From NCBI GenBank assembly GCA_965153455.1, contig OZ234496.1, forward strand, positions 1,426,001-1,490,000: a stretch of 64,000 bases of DNA, in the 5' to 3' direction. Source of the stretch: Sphagnum compactum. Taxonomy: Eukaryota > Bryophyta > Sphagnopsida > Sphagnales. A program made the position numbers and the translations under genes. Numbering within the stretch: the first letter of the stretch is position 1; every line of letters begins with the position of its first letter. Of the stretch, positions 11,761 to 22,499 are shown piece by piece. The notes under the pieces were generated by a model that saw nothing but the letters and a program-made list of their open reading frames with translations, was not told where the DNA came from and searched no databases.

Positions 11761-12297
11761 GATTGGAACTGCAACATGTTGTTATGGCAAAGGTTGCTCC
11801 AAGGTGCCAGATTGAGATCCACTGGTGTAACCCAGCATTCACAAATGCACCGCACCAATTTTCCCAGTATTAGGCCATCCAGTCCTTTGAACCCCAACTT
11901 TAGAACCCCTAACACACTTTTGGAACTGTCAGCTATGAGGAGGTTAGCTAGGGCACAAGAACCAGATGAAAAAAGTGTCTGGTCCACCACCACCCACCAT
12001 CCATCCATACATGGTGGTGTGTTGGTGGGTGCGGGTTCACTCTGGCCATCCGAATCAGCGTTTTTCACACCGACAATTTGTCGGTTCTTTTACCATCAAA
12101 ATGGAAAATTTTGGATTTTTTTTTGGTTAGGCCTAATGTAAACTCAGCTAGTTTTTTAAATATTTTTGGAAAAGATAATAATTATTTTTAAATTAGAAAA
12201 AAAATCGTAAATTTGAAAAGAAAAAAGGAAAAGAAAAAACCCTGGTCCAAATAGGCCTGGGTTGCCGATCCCACTGTGAGCAGCAGCCCCTTGAGCG
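11761..12297. other. Intergenic, overlapping chance ORFs
   Basis: Long overlapping open frames on both strands (about 11523-12068 minus, 11539-12141 plus) arise from the 142-bp repeat and show no known motif. Nothing else is seen. Confidence 0.4.
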
Positions 12298-12384
12298 TGT
12301 CAGCATTGTGGGTGGGTTGTCAAAACCAGCAGACGCTCTCAACTCTCAACGTTCTGGTTTTGGGTTCAAACCCCATTGCTGACA
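12298..12384 (+). other. tRNA-like cloverleaf, possible tRNA-Leu-derived relic
   Basis: An 87-nt segment is closed by TGTCAGCA (12298-12305) and TGCTGACA (12377-12384), giving a perfect 7-bp acceptor-like stem GTCAGCA/TGCTGAC with a trailing A. Inside is a second perfect 9-bp stem, CAAAACCAG (12321) with CTGGTTTTG (12354). Near the 3' end GGGTTCAAACCC matches a T-arm/B-box core. The GTCAG...CTGACA ends and the length fit a type II (Leu-like) tRNA. However, the anticodon-position loop is 24 nt, the D-arm is poor and one T-stem pair is mismatched. It is therefore more likely a decayed tRNA or a tRNA-derived SINE head than a working tRNA gene. Confidence 0.35.
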
Positions 12385-15300
12385 ACATGATCATCATCAC
12401 CCACAACACTGGAAACGAACGAACCTACTTCAGATTCACTTCCTTTTCTGTTTTGTGTGGTTTGAATTTGTACGTTGAGCGCCATCGCTGCTGCTGCTGC
12501 TGATATACGTTACCCATAACACTGTTTTCGATTCTTATTTGCTGCGTCAGCTAAACCCATTTAATTATTTTCGAATTTTGAACCGAACCCATCACTGACT
12601 CTCTACGCTGCATTTTGTCCCCTTGTCTGAACGTCCACTTGGTGGGCCAGGATGAACCAGCATCCACACCGGTTACCTTGACCTTTGTGAGTGCGATCAA
12701 TTAGTTAGTTGCTATTTTTAACCCAGAAAAATCTTAAAATTTGGACTTGAAGGCAGGAGTTTTTTTATAATATTTTTTTATTATAAAATAAAATAAAATA
12801 AATTATTTTACTTTTTTTATATTGAAAATTCTGCAACTTTTTTTTTTCCAAGAATAGCAAAACTGTTCAAATTTGCACCAGAAAACACATTTCTCTCAAA
12901 TTCTCCAAATTGTCAGCAAAAGAAATTACTCCTTGGAGGTCCTGATTTTGTCTTGGACTTGGGCTATTTAAGAACATTTATAAAAATAACTGGAAAAAGA
13001 AATTTGGGATTTTTGCCATACAAAGTACCAAGTGTTGTAGTAGGTGCCGGTTCTGTGTAAGTTGCATAACCTACTATTCATCCATCCGGAGGTTCTGGAG
13101 CTTTTGATTTGTTTTTGATTTGTCCTTCACTCAGCATTCACCAAGCATAACCTCTCACCCTTGGTTTTGCATGCATGAAGAATCATCCGGACAAGAACCT
13201 CCGATAATGAGTGTTCATCCATTGAGAATGAGGGTTACACAACTTTTCATCCATAATTATGTCTGGTGACCAGCTTGAGGTCATTGGTTATCAGAACTTA
13301 CCTTCGAGGATTAGGCTCTCGTGGATTAAGCTATTTTGGATAACCCATGACCTCTCTCCCGTAACCTAGTCCTTATAAGGTAGACATTTAAGGCACCCAC
13401 CGATCGTTTAGGGCACTGATGCATACTTAGGTGATATTCATTGTAAGGTAAAGCTGAGATGAAACAATTTTGACCATTTGTTGGGGATATGAATCTCACT
13501 CCAAACCAAATAAATCTGTACATGATTGTCCTATCCAAAATGCTAGTGTAATTAAGGCTGTCTAATGTAAAACTAGGTACATATATGAAAGTCCAAATCA
13601 ATCTGCCTCTCCATTCCTTCAAAAAATTCAACAATAAGGGGCCCATCTTTTTGTACCAGGTTTTGGATGTCACGCACTTCACTATGTCAAATACAAAGGA
13701 GCAAAATCCACACAGTCCTGCTGACTATGTACATAAAACACCCATCTCATTAAACAAGGGGTGTGTCACATTGTGGCCTTGCCATTTACATTAAAAAAAA
13801 AGGGTATCTTAATGCAACAGAAGAATTAAGCAAACTCAAATATTTCACCATGCAAAAATATGATCTTCAAAAAATCCTCTAAAAGAAACGGACATCCTTC
13901 AAGATATTATAACCCTATAACTAATCTCAAGTTTCAACACAAGCCAAAATATCATCATCTTTCAAAAATCCTCATGTAAATATAGACCTATTATTATTAC
14001 CTAGTATGGGGCCAAAATCCCTTAAGCTAAAAAATACTCTATAATGAATCTAAACACAATATCCAACAAAAAGTTGTAGCTTAGCTCACAACATGGAATA
14101 ACACAAGCATGTTTGGTTTAAGTAGTGAGATGGGAAGGACACAAGTTATACAACCTACCAGACATTCATTTGGAAAGTGGGTGCTGACCAAACTGGAGTT
14201 ATGAGCAAGCAGCTAGTGGCAGTTTGAAACAATGCAGTTTGAAAGAGGATGATGCAACAACCCAGAACCCATTTGTTTTGTCATTTTATTCATCCAAAAT
14301 TCAATTGCCAAGAGATTTGATGGGGGAGGAGTATCAGCCCCAAATCTTTGATGTACCACATAACAAATGTCTTATTGAACATCATAATGTGTCCTATTGG
14401 TGTCTTGCCATAGACTAATTCAATTCTGTGAAGGACATAGTTGGCTCCGATTGTAATGAAGTTGGTACTCCCATCTTTCAAAGTTTTGAATTGCCCAGAG
14501 GAAGTGCATTCCATGGGAACACACTTTTATTCACTCTTAGCTGCTCTTGAATAAGAGCAAAAAAATGCCACAAAAATTAATGAAGATGTTCTCATACCTA
14601 CCTACCTACCCATCTTTTACATACGTATGATTTGTGATCTGGTTGCCCATATCATATCATTCTGGCCACTAGTGGATTTGAATAATCAAGAGGAAAATTT
14701 GTGTCTTTTTATACACAATAGGTACCTAGAATGCTCATGTTTGTATCCAATTCACAAAATGAAATGACAAAATATGTTGCACCTTTTTTCATTATCTTTC
14801 ACATGATTTCATGATTTTGGTCCCTCCGTACTCTCTTTCTTTCTTGCCTAAAATTTCTTGTCTTTTGACCAAAGGGACCATGTTGAAAAGGTTGATGAAT
14901 GAGCCTAGTAAATAAAAATAGGGTTACACAATTGTTGGGTGTTACACACACATGGATGGTTTCTAAACAAAGCATATAAATCGTGTCAAGGAGAGACCAT
15001 GCGCCACTCACAAAAATAGTCTTCTATGTTGAACTTCCAAAAAAGTAATCAAGTTGTCAAAGTTGAACGACTACTACAACTCTTATATGAAGAAGGACCA
15101 TTGAAGAACTACTTATGAAGAAGTAAGTACATCATTCGAGCATGGCCTCTTCCTAAAGAAGTCCGATATGTTACTTACACACTTAATTATAGTTTAAAAA
15201 AGCTATAATTATACATAGTCTTTGAAAGAGGGGCCCTTAAATCACACAAACTTCAACTAGCTAGTTTTAATCAATTAAATATTTTATAACTCAAAGGTGT

Positions 15301-15450
15301 TCCAACTGGGGGTGTTTTTCCTTTATTTGTTTATTTATTTATTTATTTAACTCCAAGGTGCCTAGTAGGTATTCAATGGCTAGACAGTAGGAAATAATTT
15401 CTTCAAAATTCCCTGTATTTCTGGGAGGGAAGTACGTATAATTTATTAGG
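12385..15450. other. AT-rich gene-free stretch
   Basis: About 3 kb without recognisable genes. Poly-A/T tracts occur (12740-12850, and a ttta run near 15322-15350). The short open frames (for example 13326-13682 minus) have no recognisable motif. Confidence 0.45.
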
Positions 15451-16529
15451 ACGTATTATACTACAGAGTACTCCAACCGTGTAAATAAGACCCCGCCTCC
15501 AAAGCGGACACCAAAGCTCTGGACGGACCGATCAAAGCGATCCCCAAATCTGACGTGTAGGATCCCCGTTACCGTGTGAACGGTCCCTGACTTTCTTTCC
15601 CCTTGTGGCCCGCACACACACACCCCCGCCCGCCCCTTTCATGTCGGCAGACATGGGGTCATGGTGACCGGGGAAAGCCGGTGGCCGGTCGTAGGCGCGA
15701 GAGAATTTAGGGCTTGCTGTGTTGTTGGCGATAGCAGCCGAGCTTCGGCGATGGTTGCTTGTGTTGCGCCGCCCCTACCTCGTCTGCCGCTGCTTCTGCT
15801 GTCGCCGCCGCCGCCGTCTGCGTCCCTCCGTCCCTCCCTCCCGCGCATCTCCCTTTCCCTCTCCTCCGTCGCTGGCGGTGCTTTGGTATCCAATTCCGCA
15901 CACACTTCTACCATCTCTCTCTTCAGATTCTTCTTCCCCACTCTTTCTTGTCTTTTCCGTTATTTGCTTTTTCAGATCGACTCGCTAGTAGTGTCTCATC
16001 TTACGAAGACTTTCATCTTCAGGAGTCGTTTTTTTTTTTTTTTGGGTCAATTTGTAGATTATCCCTGCAGCTTGATGTGTGAAGAAGGGAGTTTGGGGGT
16101 TCTCGGTTGTGTAGTCAGAAGATCTGTGAACAAGTGGCTTCTTTCTTGAAGCATTTGCGATTGATTTCTATATACATAGATTTGTTTGTTCTTGTGGGAG
16201 TGTGTCCGTCGTTGAGGTCGTGTAGCTGAATGTGAGGGAGAAAAAGGGTGTGAGGGTTTGGACGGGAGGTTGTTGTTTTTGGGGTCATGTCTTTCTGCAG
16301 TGTGTATTTCTTGAGGATGAGAGAGATTTGCTTCTGGAGGTAGGTTTTGAGAGAAGGTGGAATGCTTTTGAGAGAAACAGAGACAGGTGAAATTGCAGCT
16401 GCGCAAGCAATTCGGAGGATCTGGGTTGTTTTGGGAAGGAATTGAGTAAGCCCGGCTGCCTTTTGTTTGTGTTTTCGTCAGTCTGTGTTAGCATCATCAT
16501 CATCAGCAGCAGCAGCAGAAGAAGAAGAG
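15451..16529 (+). promoter_or_regulatory. PLATZ gene promoter and probable 5' leader with uORFs
   Basis: Base composition rises sharply here (CA-rich near 15612, then C/T-rich 15770-15960), as in a plant promoter and leader. If transcription begins in this pyrimidine-rich zone, the leader carries at least two upstream ORFs before the main ATG at 16530: 16287-16343 (18 codons plus stop) and 16362-16445 (27 codons plus stop). A CAT/CAG/GAA trinucleotide run (16490-16528) directly precedes the ATG. The transcription start is not visible, so the leader extent and possible leader introns are inference. Confidence 0.45.
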
Positions 16530-17354
16530 ATGGTGGGATACGACTTGTCAGTGCCGCCACAGAAGCCGGCATGGTTGGAAGCTTTGTTGAGTGAGAAGTT
16601 TTTCGTGGCATGTATGAAGCACAGTGCTTTGAAAAAGAACGAGAGGAATGTTTTCTGTGTCGACTGCAATGGAGGAGTATGCCAGCATTGTGTGGGTGCG
16701 CATCGCAGTCACTGTCTGTTGCAGATCAGACGCTATGTGTACCACGACGTAATTCGCCTACAAGACATCCAGAGGCTACTGGACTGCTCGGAAGTGCAAA
16801 CGTACATCATCAACAGTGCAAGAGTGGTGTTCCTGAACCAGAGACCACAACCACGTCCTTCCAAGGGACTGGGAAACGCCTGCGCTACTTGCGAGCGAAG
16901 CTTGCAAGAATCTTACAGCTATTGCTCCGTGGCTTGCAAGGTAGATGATGTGGTGGTAAGACAAGGAAGAGATCTTTCCAGCTTGCTACCACCTGCTGCT
17001 GGGAGGGTGATGAGCAACAATAACAACACCACTCTACTCCCTTACTCATTCTTTCCTTGTCTCAAGGCTAAGGCCGGAAAGCAGCAGCTCGAGTCTTCTG
17101 AGGAAGAAGAGCTTTTAGTAGACTCTCCGTTCGACGAAACTCCGGCGCACACTTCTTCAAACGAAACCGCCAGCGACAATTGTGGTGGCGACGGTTCCGG
17201 GACCATCGTTTCCACTGCCTCCACTCTCATGATGCCCAGAAAGATCCGCACCGGTCGATTTCCGGGAGTTGCATCTTCTCCCAAATCCGTGCTTCTTCTA
17301 CCAGTCTCCGGGAAGCGGAGAAAGGGAACCCCACATAGATCCCCTGTTTGTTAG
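16530..17354 (+). CDS. PLATZ-family zinc-finger DNA-binding protein
   Basis: 274-residue protein of the plant-specific PLATZ family (plant AT-rich sequence and zinc-binding), nuclear proteins that bind A/T-rich DNA and in some cases act with RNA polymerase III. It opens with PAWLEALLSEKFFVACMKH. Cys/His ligand candidates are C28, H31, C43, C46, C51, C54, H58 and H61, with a second cluster at C118, C121, C132 and C136. The family core YxxVIRLQDIQ...VQTYIINSARVVFLNQRPQ lies between them. The C-terminal half is low-complexity and acidic (SSEEEELL), and a basic KRRK near residues 262-265 may be a nuclear localisation signal. I chose the ATG at 16530 because it gives the usual PLATZ N-terminus. 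The upstream in-frame extension has no ATG. The whole coding region is one exon, whereas angiosperm PLATZ genes usually have introns within the domain. Confidence 0.93.
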   Translation: MVGYDLSVPPQKPAWLEALLSEKFFVACMKHSALKKNERNVFCVDCNGGVCQHCVGAHRSHCLLQIRRYVYHDVIRLQDIQRLLDCSEVQTYIINSARVVFLNQRPQPRPSKGLGNACATCERSLQESYSYCSVACKVDDVVVRQGRDLSSLLPPAAGRVMSNNNNTTLLPYSFFPCLKAKAGKQQLESSEEEELLVDSPFDETPAHTSSNETASDNCGGDGSGTIVSTASTLMMPRKIRTGRFPGVASSPKSVLLLPVSGKRRKGTPHRSPVC

Positions 17355-18720
17355 TCCAGTTTCTTGCTGCCCCGGGCGAGATTGCTTGCGTTTGCTTCTG
17401 GTCGTGGTTTCTCCATCCCTCCCTCCGCAGCAGCAGTTTAGATCCGTAATTCTTCTTCTAACAGGCAGGCAGGCCGCCAAAAACATTTACGAATCCTTTT
17501 TCTTCTCTGAAATTTTTCTTAGTAGCAATTGCAGGGAGCATCTTAGTACTAGTTCTCATTTCAGCTCCGGCTGTTGGAGTTTCGGCATTGGGAACAAGCG
17601 CGGTCTCTACCCAGGGAAGAAGGAATTGGTGCGACTCAGATCAGATCGGATCAGATCATATCTTCTGTCACCCACTCACCCATCCGCGCCTTCCTTCTTC
17701 TGTGGGTGGCCGGAGTCTTCTTTGTCGCGCATGCGGCGAATTCATTTTATTCATCAATCGGTGAGAGAGAGAGAGAGTATGACACAGACAGAGAGAGGGA
17801 GAGAGAAAGAGAGTGGCATCTGGGTGACAAGTTTTTTTCTGGACCAACGACGAATTATGAAGAAACAAAGCGATCTTTTCTCCCAATGTGGTTTCTGCTT
17901 GTCTGTGCTCCTGGTTGATCTCGTGTTTTTTCCCTCCCTTCCCTTTTTCATGTCTTCTTGGTGCTTCTTGGGTGTGTGTATGCAACTCACTCCTATGCAG
18001 CTTGTTAGTCTCCAGATCTGTGATCTTCTGTTGTTTGTGTTGTTTGATTGGCACTCAGTTTTGGGTTTCTATCTTTGTGGTGGGGGATTTGGAGCTTTTT
18101 TGACTTCTCTCTTGGTTTCTTCTTCAGCAGCTTAAAGGTCTTGTCAGGTCTGATTTTTTTCGTTTCAGTGTGTAGTTTTCCTCTCCTCTCGAAATCTGGT
18201 TGCATCTATTATATTTGCTGCATCTGCTGTGACATCCCTGGATCTAACGACCGAAACTTGTGTCTGATGCATCTATCTGAAACAGCCACCAGATCTCATG
18301 AGGCTTTGATTTCAGTGCAGGGATGAATCAAGGATAGTACCCAGTAGAGCGGGCTTTTTGAATTTGGATATTTTATGACTCAAATCCAGCCTTCAAGGTG
18401 ATTGATTTTCTGGCCTCTGTTTTCTCTTCAGTTGTGGAAACCCATTCTTGTCCTGTGAGGGAAGAATGAATGTTTGTGCTAAACTCCAAATACTTGTTTT
18501 CACCGTTGATTGATTGACCTTGATCAAACCCTCTTTGGTGGCTACCACAGGTTTTTGCACTTCCAGTTTCAAATTGTTGTGCAAACATATGTTTCTTTTT
18601 TATCATTGCCATTTTTGTTGCATCAAAATTCTTAAGTATAAGAAGTGTCTGAAACTGTCCTCTTCTATAGTTAGTCCCTTTGATATATTCCAATCTCTTG
18701 TATCTTTGTTCAAATTTCTC
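17355..18720 (+). other. PLATZ 3' flank, GA-rich tract
   Basis: GC-richer, T-rich sequence following the PLATZ stop that could be a long 3' UTR. It includes a (GA)n-rich tract at 17761-17813 and gatcagat repeats near 17640. Long open frames here (17269-18135 plus; 17668-18054 minus) are compositional and show no domain. Confidence 0.4.
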
Positions 18721-18757
18721 CATTGAGCACAGATATAGCCCACTTTTTTTTTTGTTT

Positions 18758-18895
18758 GTTCTTTTGTGGAGTTGTCTGTGAGATGTAAAGAATGATGTGG
18801 AGAAGATATATAACACTTTGCTTTGTTCTTTTGGGGAGCTGTCTGAGATCCATGTAAAGATGATGTTGAGAAGATATAGCACAATTTCTTTGCTT
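18758..18895. repeat. 67-bp diverged tandem duplication
   Basis: The motif gttctttt(g/t)g(t/g)ggag(t/c)tgtctg...atgtaaag...gatgt(g/t)gagaagatata starts at 18758 and again at 18825. A further partial match (ttggggagctg) lies near 18912. The copies differ by scattered substitutions and small gaps. Confidence 0.7.
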
Positions 18896-18919
18896 CTTTG
18901 CATTTGTTGTTTTGGGGAG

Positions 18920-19400
18920 CTGATCGGATGTCACCCCTTCAACTCCCAGTACTAGTGCTCTTGAATATTTCGGCCCCAATCCCTTCTTAGCAATAATCTC
19001 AGTTGCAGAATTTTTCTGTCTTCAAGCTTGGAGCATAGCAGAGCGGCACAAAGTTCAAACTGTTCACTCTTTTCTGGAAGGTAAAAATGAACAGGAAAAT
19101 CGTCCCAAACCTTCTTCCAAGGGATGCAAAGAAAGGTCCAAGCATGTGTAGCCAGCATAAAATTTCAACGGTAGCCAGCTGCCAGCTCCTTGCATGCTGG
19201 CTTGATGGTCCACTTTCTAGGAAGGCAGTTTGAGAGTCGTAGAAACTGTCAAAGAGCCCACTTGGCAAGAGCTCCACACCACTTGCACGAAGGGCAGGGT
19301 CGGTTAGGCATTGCAAAGCTGGTCTTTGCCTCAATTATTACGCAACCACACCTCCCCTTATTCAGAGTATGCTATACGCATCCAGAGGAGCATCTCTCCT
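18920..19400. other. Intergenic, nothing recognised
   Basis: Both strands carry short open frames with no motif I recognise. No RNA or element termini are seen. Confidence 0.4.
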
Positions 19401-19627
19401 AAGAACCTTCTGAGATTTGAGGCACCCATCACAAGGCTGGTAAGTCAAAGGACCTATCATCTTGAGAACCTTTCTGAGATTGGAGGCACCCATCACAAGG
19501 CTGGTAGGTCAAAGGACCTATCTTGAGAACCTTTCTGAGATTGGAGGTACCCATCACAAGGCTGGCAGGTCATAGGGGCCTATCTTGAGAACCTTTCTGA
19601 GATTGGAGGTACCCATCACAAGGTTGA
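19401..19627. repeat. 62-bp minisatellite, four copies
   Basis: Four tandem copies of a unit containing gagaacctttctgagattgg, ggyacccatcacaaggctgg and caaaggacctatctt. The anchor acccatcacaagg begins at 19424, 19488, 19549 and 19611, giving periods of 64, 61 and 62 bp. The last copy breaks down after caaggttgatgg. Confidence 0.92.
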
Positions 19628-19629
19628 TG

Positions 19630-22490
19630 GTTCTTCAAAAACTCAACCCCAAGTGTAAAACTGGGTGGTTGGTCAAACAGGTCCTTGCCAAGTGTAGGAT
19701 CCCTTTTAGTGGAGGGAATCCAAAGGCCATGTTCAAAATCTTCTTGCATCACTCACTGGTCAAACCACCATTGCTTTTCCAAGAGTGCAGAAAATAGTTT
19801 GAGCTTCACTGAGGGCCAAGGCTAATAATAAACTCAGCACCTATTATGCAACTATTATCACAAACTTGTCCCCTCCATGTATTTATAAATAAATAAATAA
19901 TTAATTAATTAATTAATTATACAACACTTTAACAACGTGTTCAAGGTTAAGTGCTAACAAAGCATCGATATGATGTTGTGATAGCATTTTATTTATTTAT
20001 TTATTCATTTATATTATATAACATTGTGATGACTACTTACATACAGAGGTTATCTACACCCTTTTTGACTGAGGCCTCTTATTTAATAGCTATATTTAAG
20101 CTGGTCAATGTTAAATTTGTACATAGACACCTCTGATTTTATTTTAGTCTCCAGGCTTCTGGGCCTCATTTGTATCAATCAAGTTGAGGAGTGGGGGAAA
20201 AAAGGTTGAGAGATTTCATTCATTTGTCTACTGAAAAGTCTGAATAATAATGCTTGTCACCAAAAAGCTTGTAAAGAGGAGGATTATTGCATTAAAAAAA
20301 AGCCCACAGCACCACTTGCTTCCAATATTAAGGAAAGAAAAAGTCCTTGTATGGATGATTCACATGGGATAAAATGGACCAAGGTTTTTTTTTTTTTTTT
20401 TTAAATAATAAAAATAAAATCATTTTCCAATTTGAATATCCCTAGATGACAAAAGAGCACTTGTATGAAATGCATAGGGAAAATGTACTACTATTATTAT
20501 TATTATCATTATTATTATTATTGTTATAATATTATTTTCAAGAGGGAGATTTCTTTGGTGGGTTGCACTCCAAATGTGTTCCCCCCACCTCCCCCATCCC
20601 TCTGACTCCCTACTTAGTGGTGGTCCATGTGAAAGAGAGAGAAACCCCAATTTTCTTAGTCTACACATGCTTGGTGTGCTGGGCACAACATTATTATATA
20701 CAATTATTGTGTACAATTAATGGTCTAGATCTAGACTCTAAAATGTCCTAGTCTTTGTCCAGAATAGGAATAATCCTAATAATCAAAATTGAAACTAGTA
20801 AAATAGGTAGAAGAAAACTACCCCAAAATTTTTATTTTTTTTAATTATTTTTCAAAAAAATGCTACATGAACACTGAAAATTTGCCTGGTCAGAAAGACA
20901 GGCTGCTGCTAATAGAGAGACTCTCTAAGCAATAAGACAATCATAGAGCATGGGTCATGATGATTCATTCATGCCTTTCAATGTACAACAACAACAACCA
21001 ACTGTGAATTGCTGTGTGATCTTTGATCATTGGGTAAGTAAACATACTTCACTTGCTTGAAGTAGTAAAGAAATAGCTTAATGTTTGGAAACATGCAACT
21101 GAATCTGATCTGCCAGCCTTTCTCTCTGTCTGGCTTTTTCCCCCTTTTTCAAAAGTAGGTTCAAAAGGCCTGCTCAACTTTACTAATAAGACAAAAAGTA
21201 ATCACAACATGGGACAAAAAGTAAGCTGCTAGCAGTTGTTATATTTATATTTAATTTTAATTTTTTATTTAATTTTCAATTTTCAATTTAAAAATTCAAT
21301 TTTGGTGATGTAGCCAGAGTGGATCAGCACTTGGGTTTTTTAATATCTTTTGTAAACAAGATATTAAAGAGAAGTTTTTTGAAGCACCCATTTACACTTT
21401 GTTGGCTTTTTCTTCTTCTCCATGTGGTGAATCTGGGCCCATTCTTTCATTAAGCAAGACCCAAATCCCAGAGGAGAGAGAGTGCAAGACCAACAACCAT
21501 GTGAAAGCAGCAGGGGTGAAAAAAGGGCCACCCTTGAAAGAGAGGGTGCCAAGGGGCAAAACACAATGAGATGACCAAGGATGGATGGATGGGTATTTGA
21601 TTTTGTTGATAACCATTTGGTTTCGGTTCTTGAAATCATTCAGAATCTGCCATTTCTGGTATTTGGTCGGGAGAAAATCAGAATCAAAAGTACTACTGTT
21701 TCTGGTCATTTCAAAACCCCTCAAAGAACCCACGGTGTTCATGGAAGAACCAATAAAGAACCAAGTGGTTATATAAGGGTTATAAAGAACCAAGTTATTT
21801 TGATTTTTTCTAAAGTTTTAAGAACCATGATTATATATCAGAACTGGTTCTTTGAATTTTTAAGCATTGCTTTGAAATTCAAAAAATGTTGAAACACTTC
21901 ACCTTTGTGTTTCATGAAGTAGACCCACACCTTCCTTGTTGTGGTTATGAACCTTAAGGATTGTGCCGGTGACTGCCAAAGGTATGTTCTGAGAACTCTC
22001 CAACATTGGAGAGAACCAAGCCTAGATGCATATAGAAAGAGAGGGAGGGGGTAGTGACTAGTGACCCTAATTTGCAAAATAAGAGCTGGATAGATTACTG
22101 GCGGAGTTGTTCATCAAGGAAATTGCATGCAATTGGACAAACTGGGTTTCTAGCACCTTGAAAGCATTTCCACCATTCACCCACTTTGCAATGTGGTACC
22201 CTAAATCTAGTAGCCAAAATTGACATGCAAAGTTCACAACTTCCCCTTTTGGCCAAATGTTTACCCATCCAATGTCTATGGCGTCAACTTTCAGTTATCA
22301 TCTTCTCTCACATCTTTCGACATAGCCATCTAGGCCTGCTCTAATCATTCTCTCATTGCTCTTTCATCTCAATCACACCCATGTTTGATGCAAGCTTCAA
22401 AGCCTTAACACACCTAGCTCAATTAATCGTGTTTGCTCGTTGTTGTGTAGTTGTAGGTGTGTGGAACATTATGTGACATAGTTGTTCTTC
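19630..22490. other. AT-rich gene-free stretch with microsatellites
   Basis: No gene is recognised. Simple repeats include (AAT/TTA)n at 19885-19915 and 19990-20005, a T run near 20385-20400, and (ATT)n at 20491-20535. Short frames around 21364-21892 on both strands have no motif. Confidence 0.45.
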
Positions 22491-22499
22491 CACATGGTG

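Noticed and set aside
11523-12141. Long ORFs on both strands over the 142-bp repeat
   Set aside because: Created by the tandem repeat. The frame of the coding-like segment shifts between copies, so no repeated protein is encoded.
15661-16149. 162-codon plus-strand ORF upstream of PLATZ
   Set aside because: Pro/Ser/Leu-rich compositional frame in a C/T-rich promoter region, overlapped by several similar frames on both strands, with no domain.
16467-16529. N-terminal 21-codon extension of PLATZ
   Set aside because: Begins at TTG and consists of a Ser/Ala/Glu trinucleotide run. The ATG at 16530 gives the family-typical start.
17269-18135. 288-codon plus-strand ORF overlapping the PLATZ 3' end
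   Set aside because: Starts at a non-ATG codon in another frame within PLATZ and runs through the GA/CT-rich 3' region. No conserved motif.
19401-19627. CRISPR-like array
   Set aside because: Direct tandem repeats without unique spacers, in a plant nuclear context.
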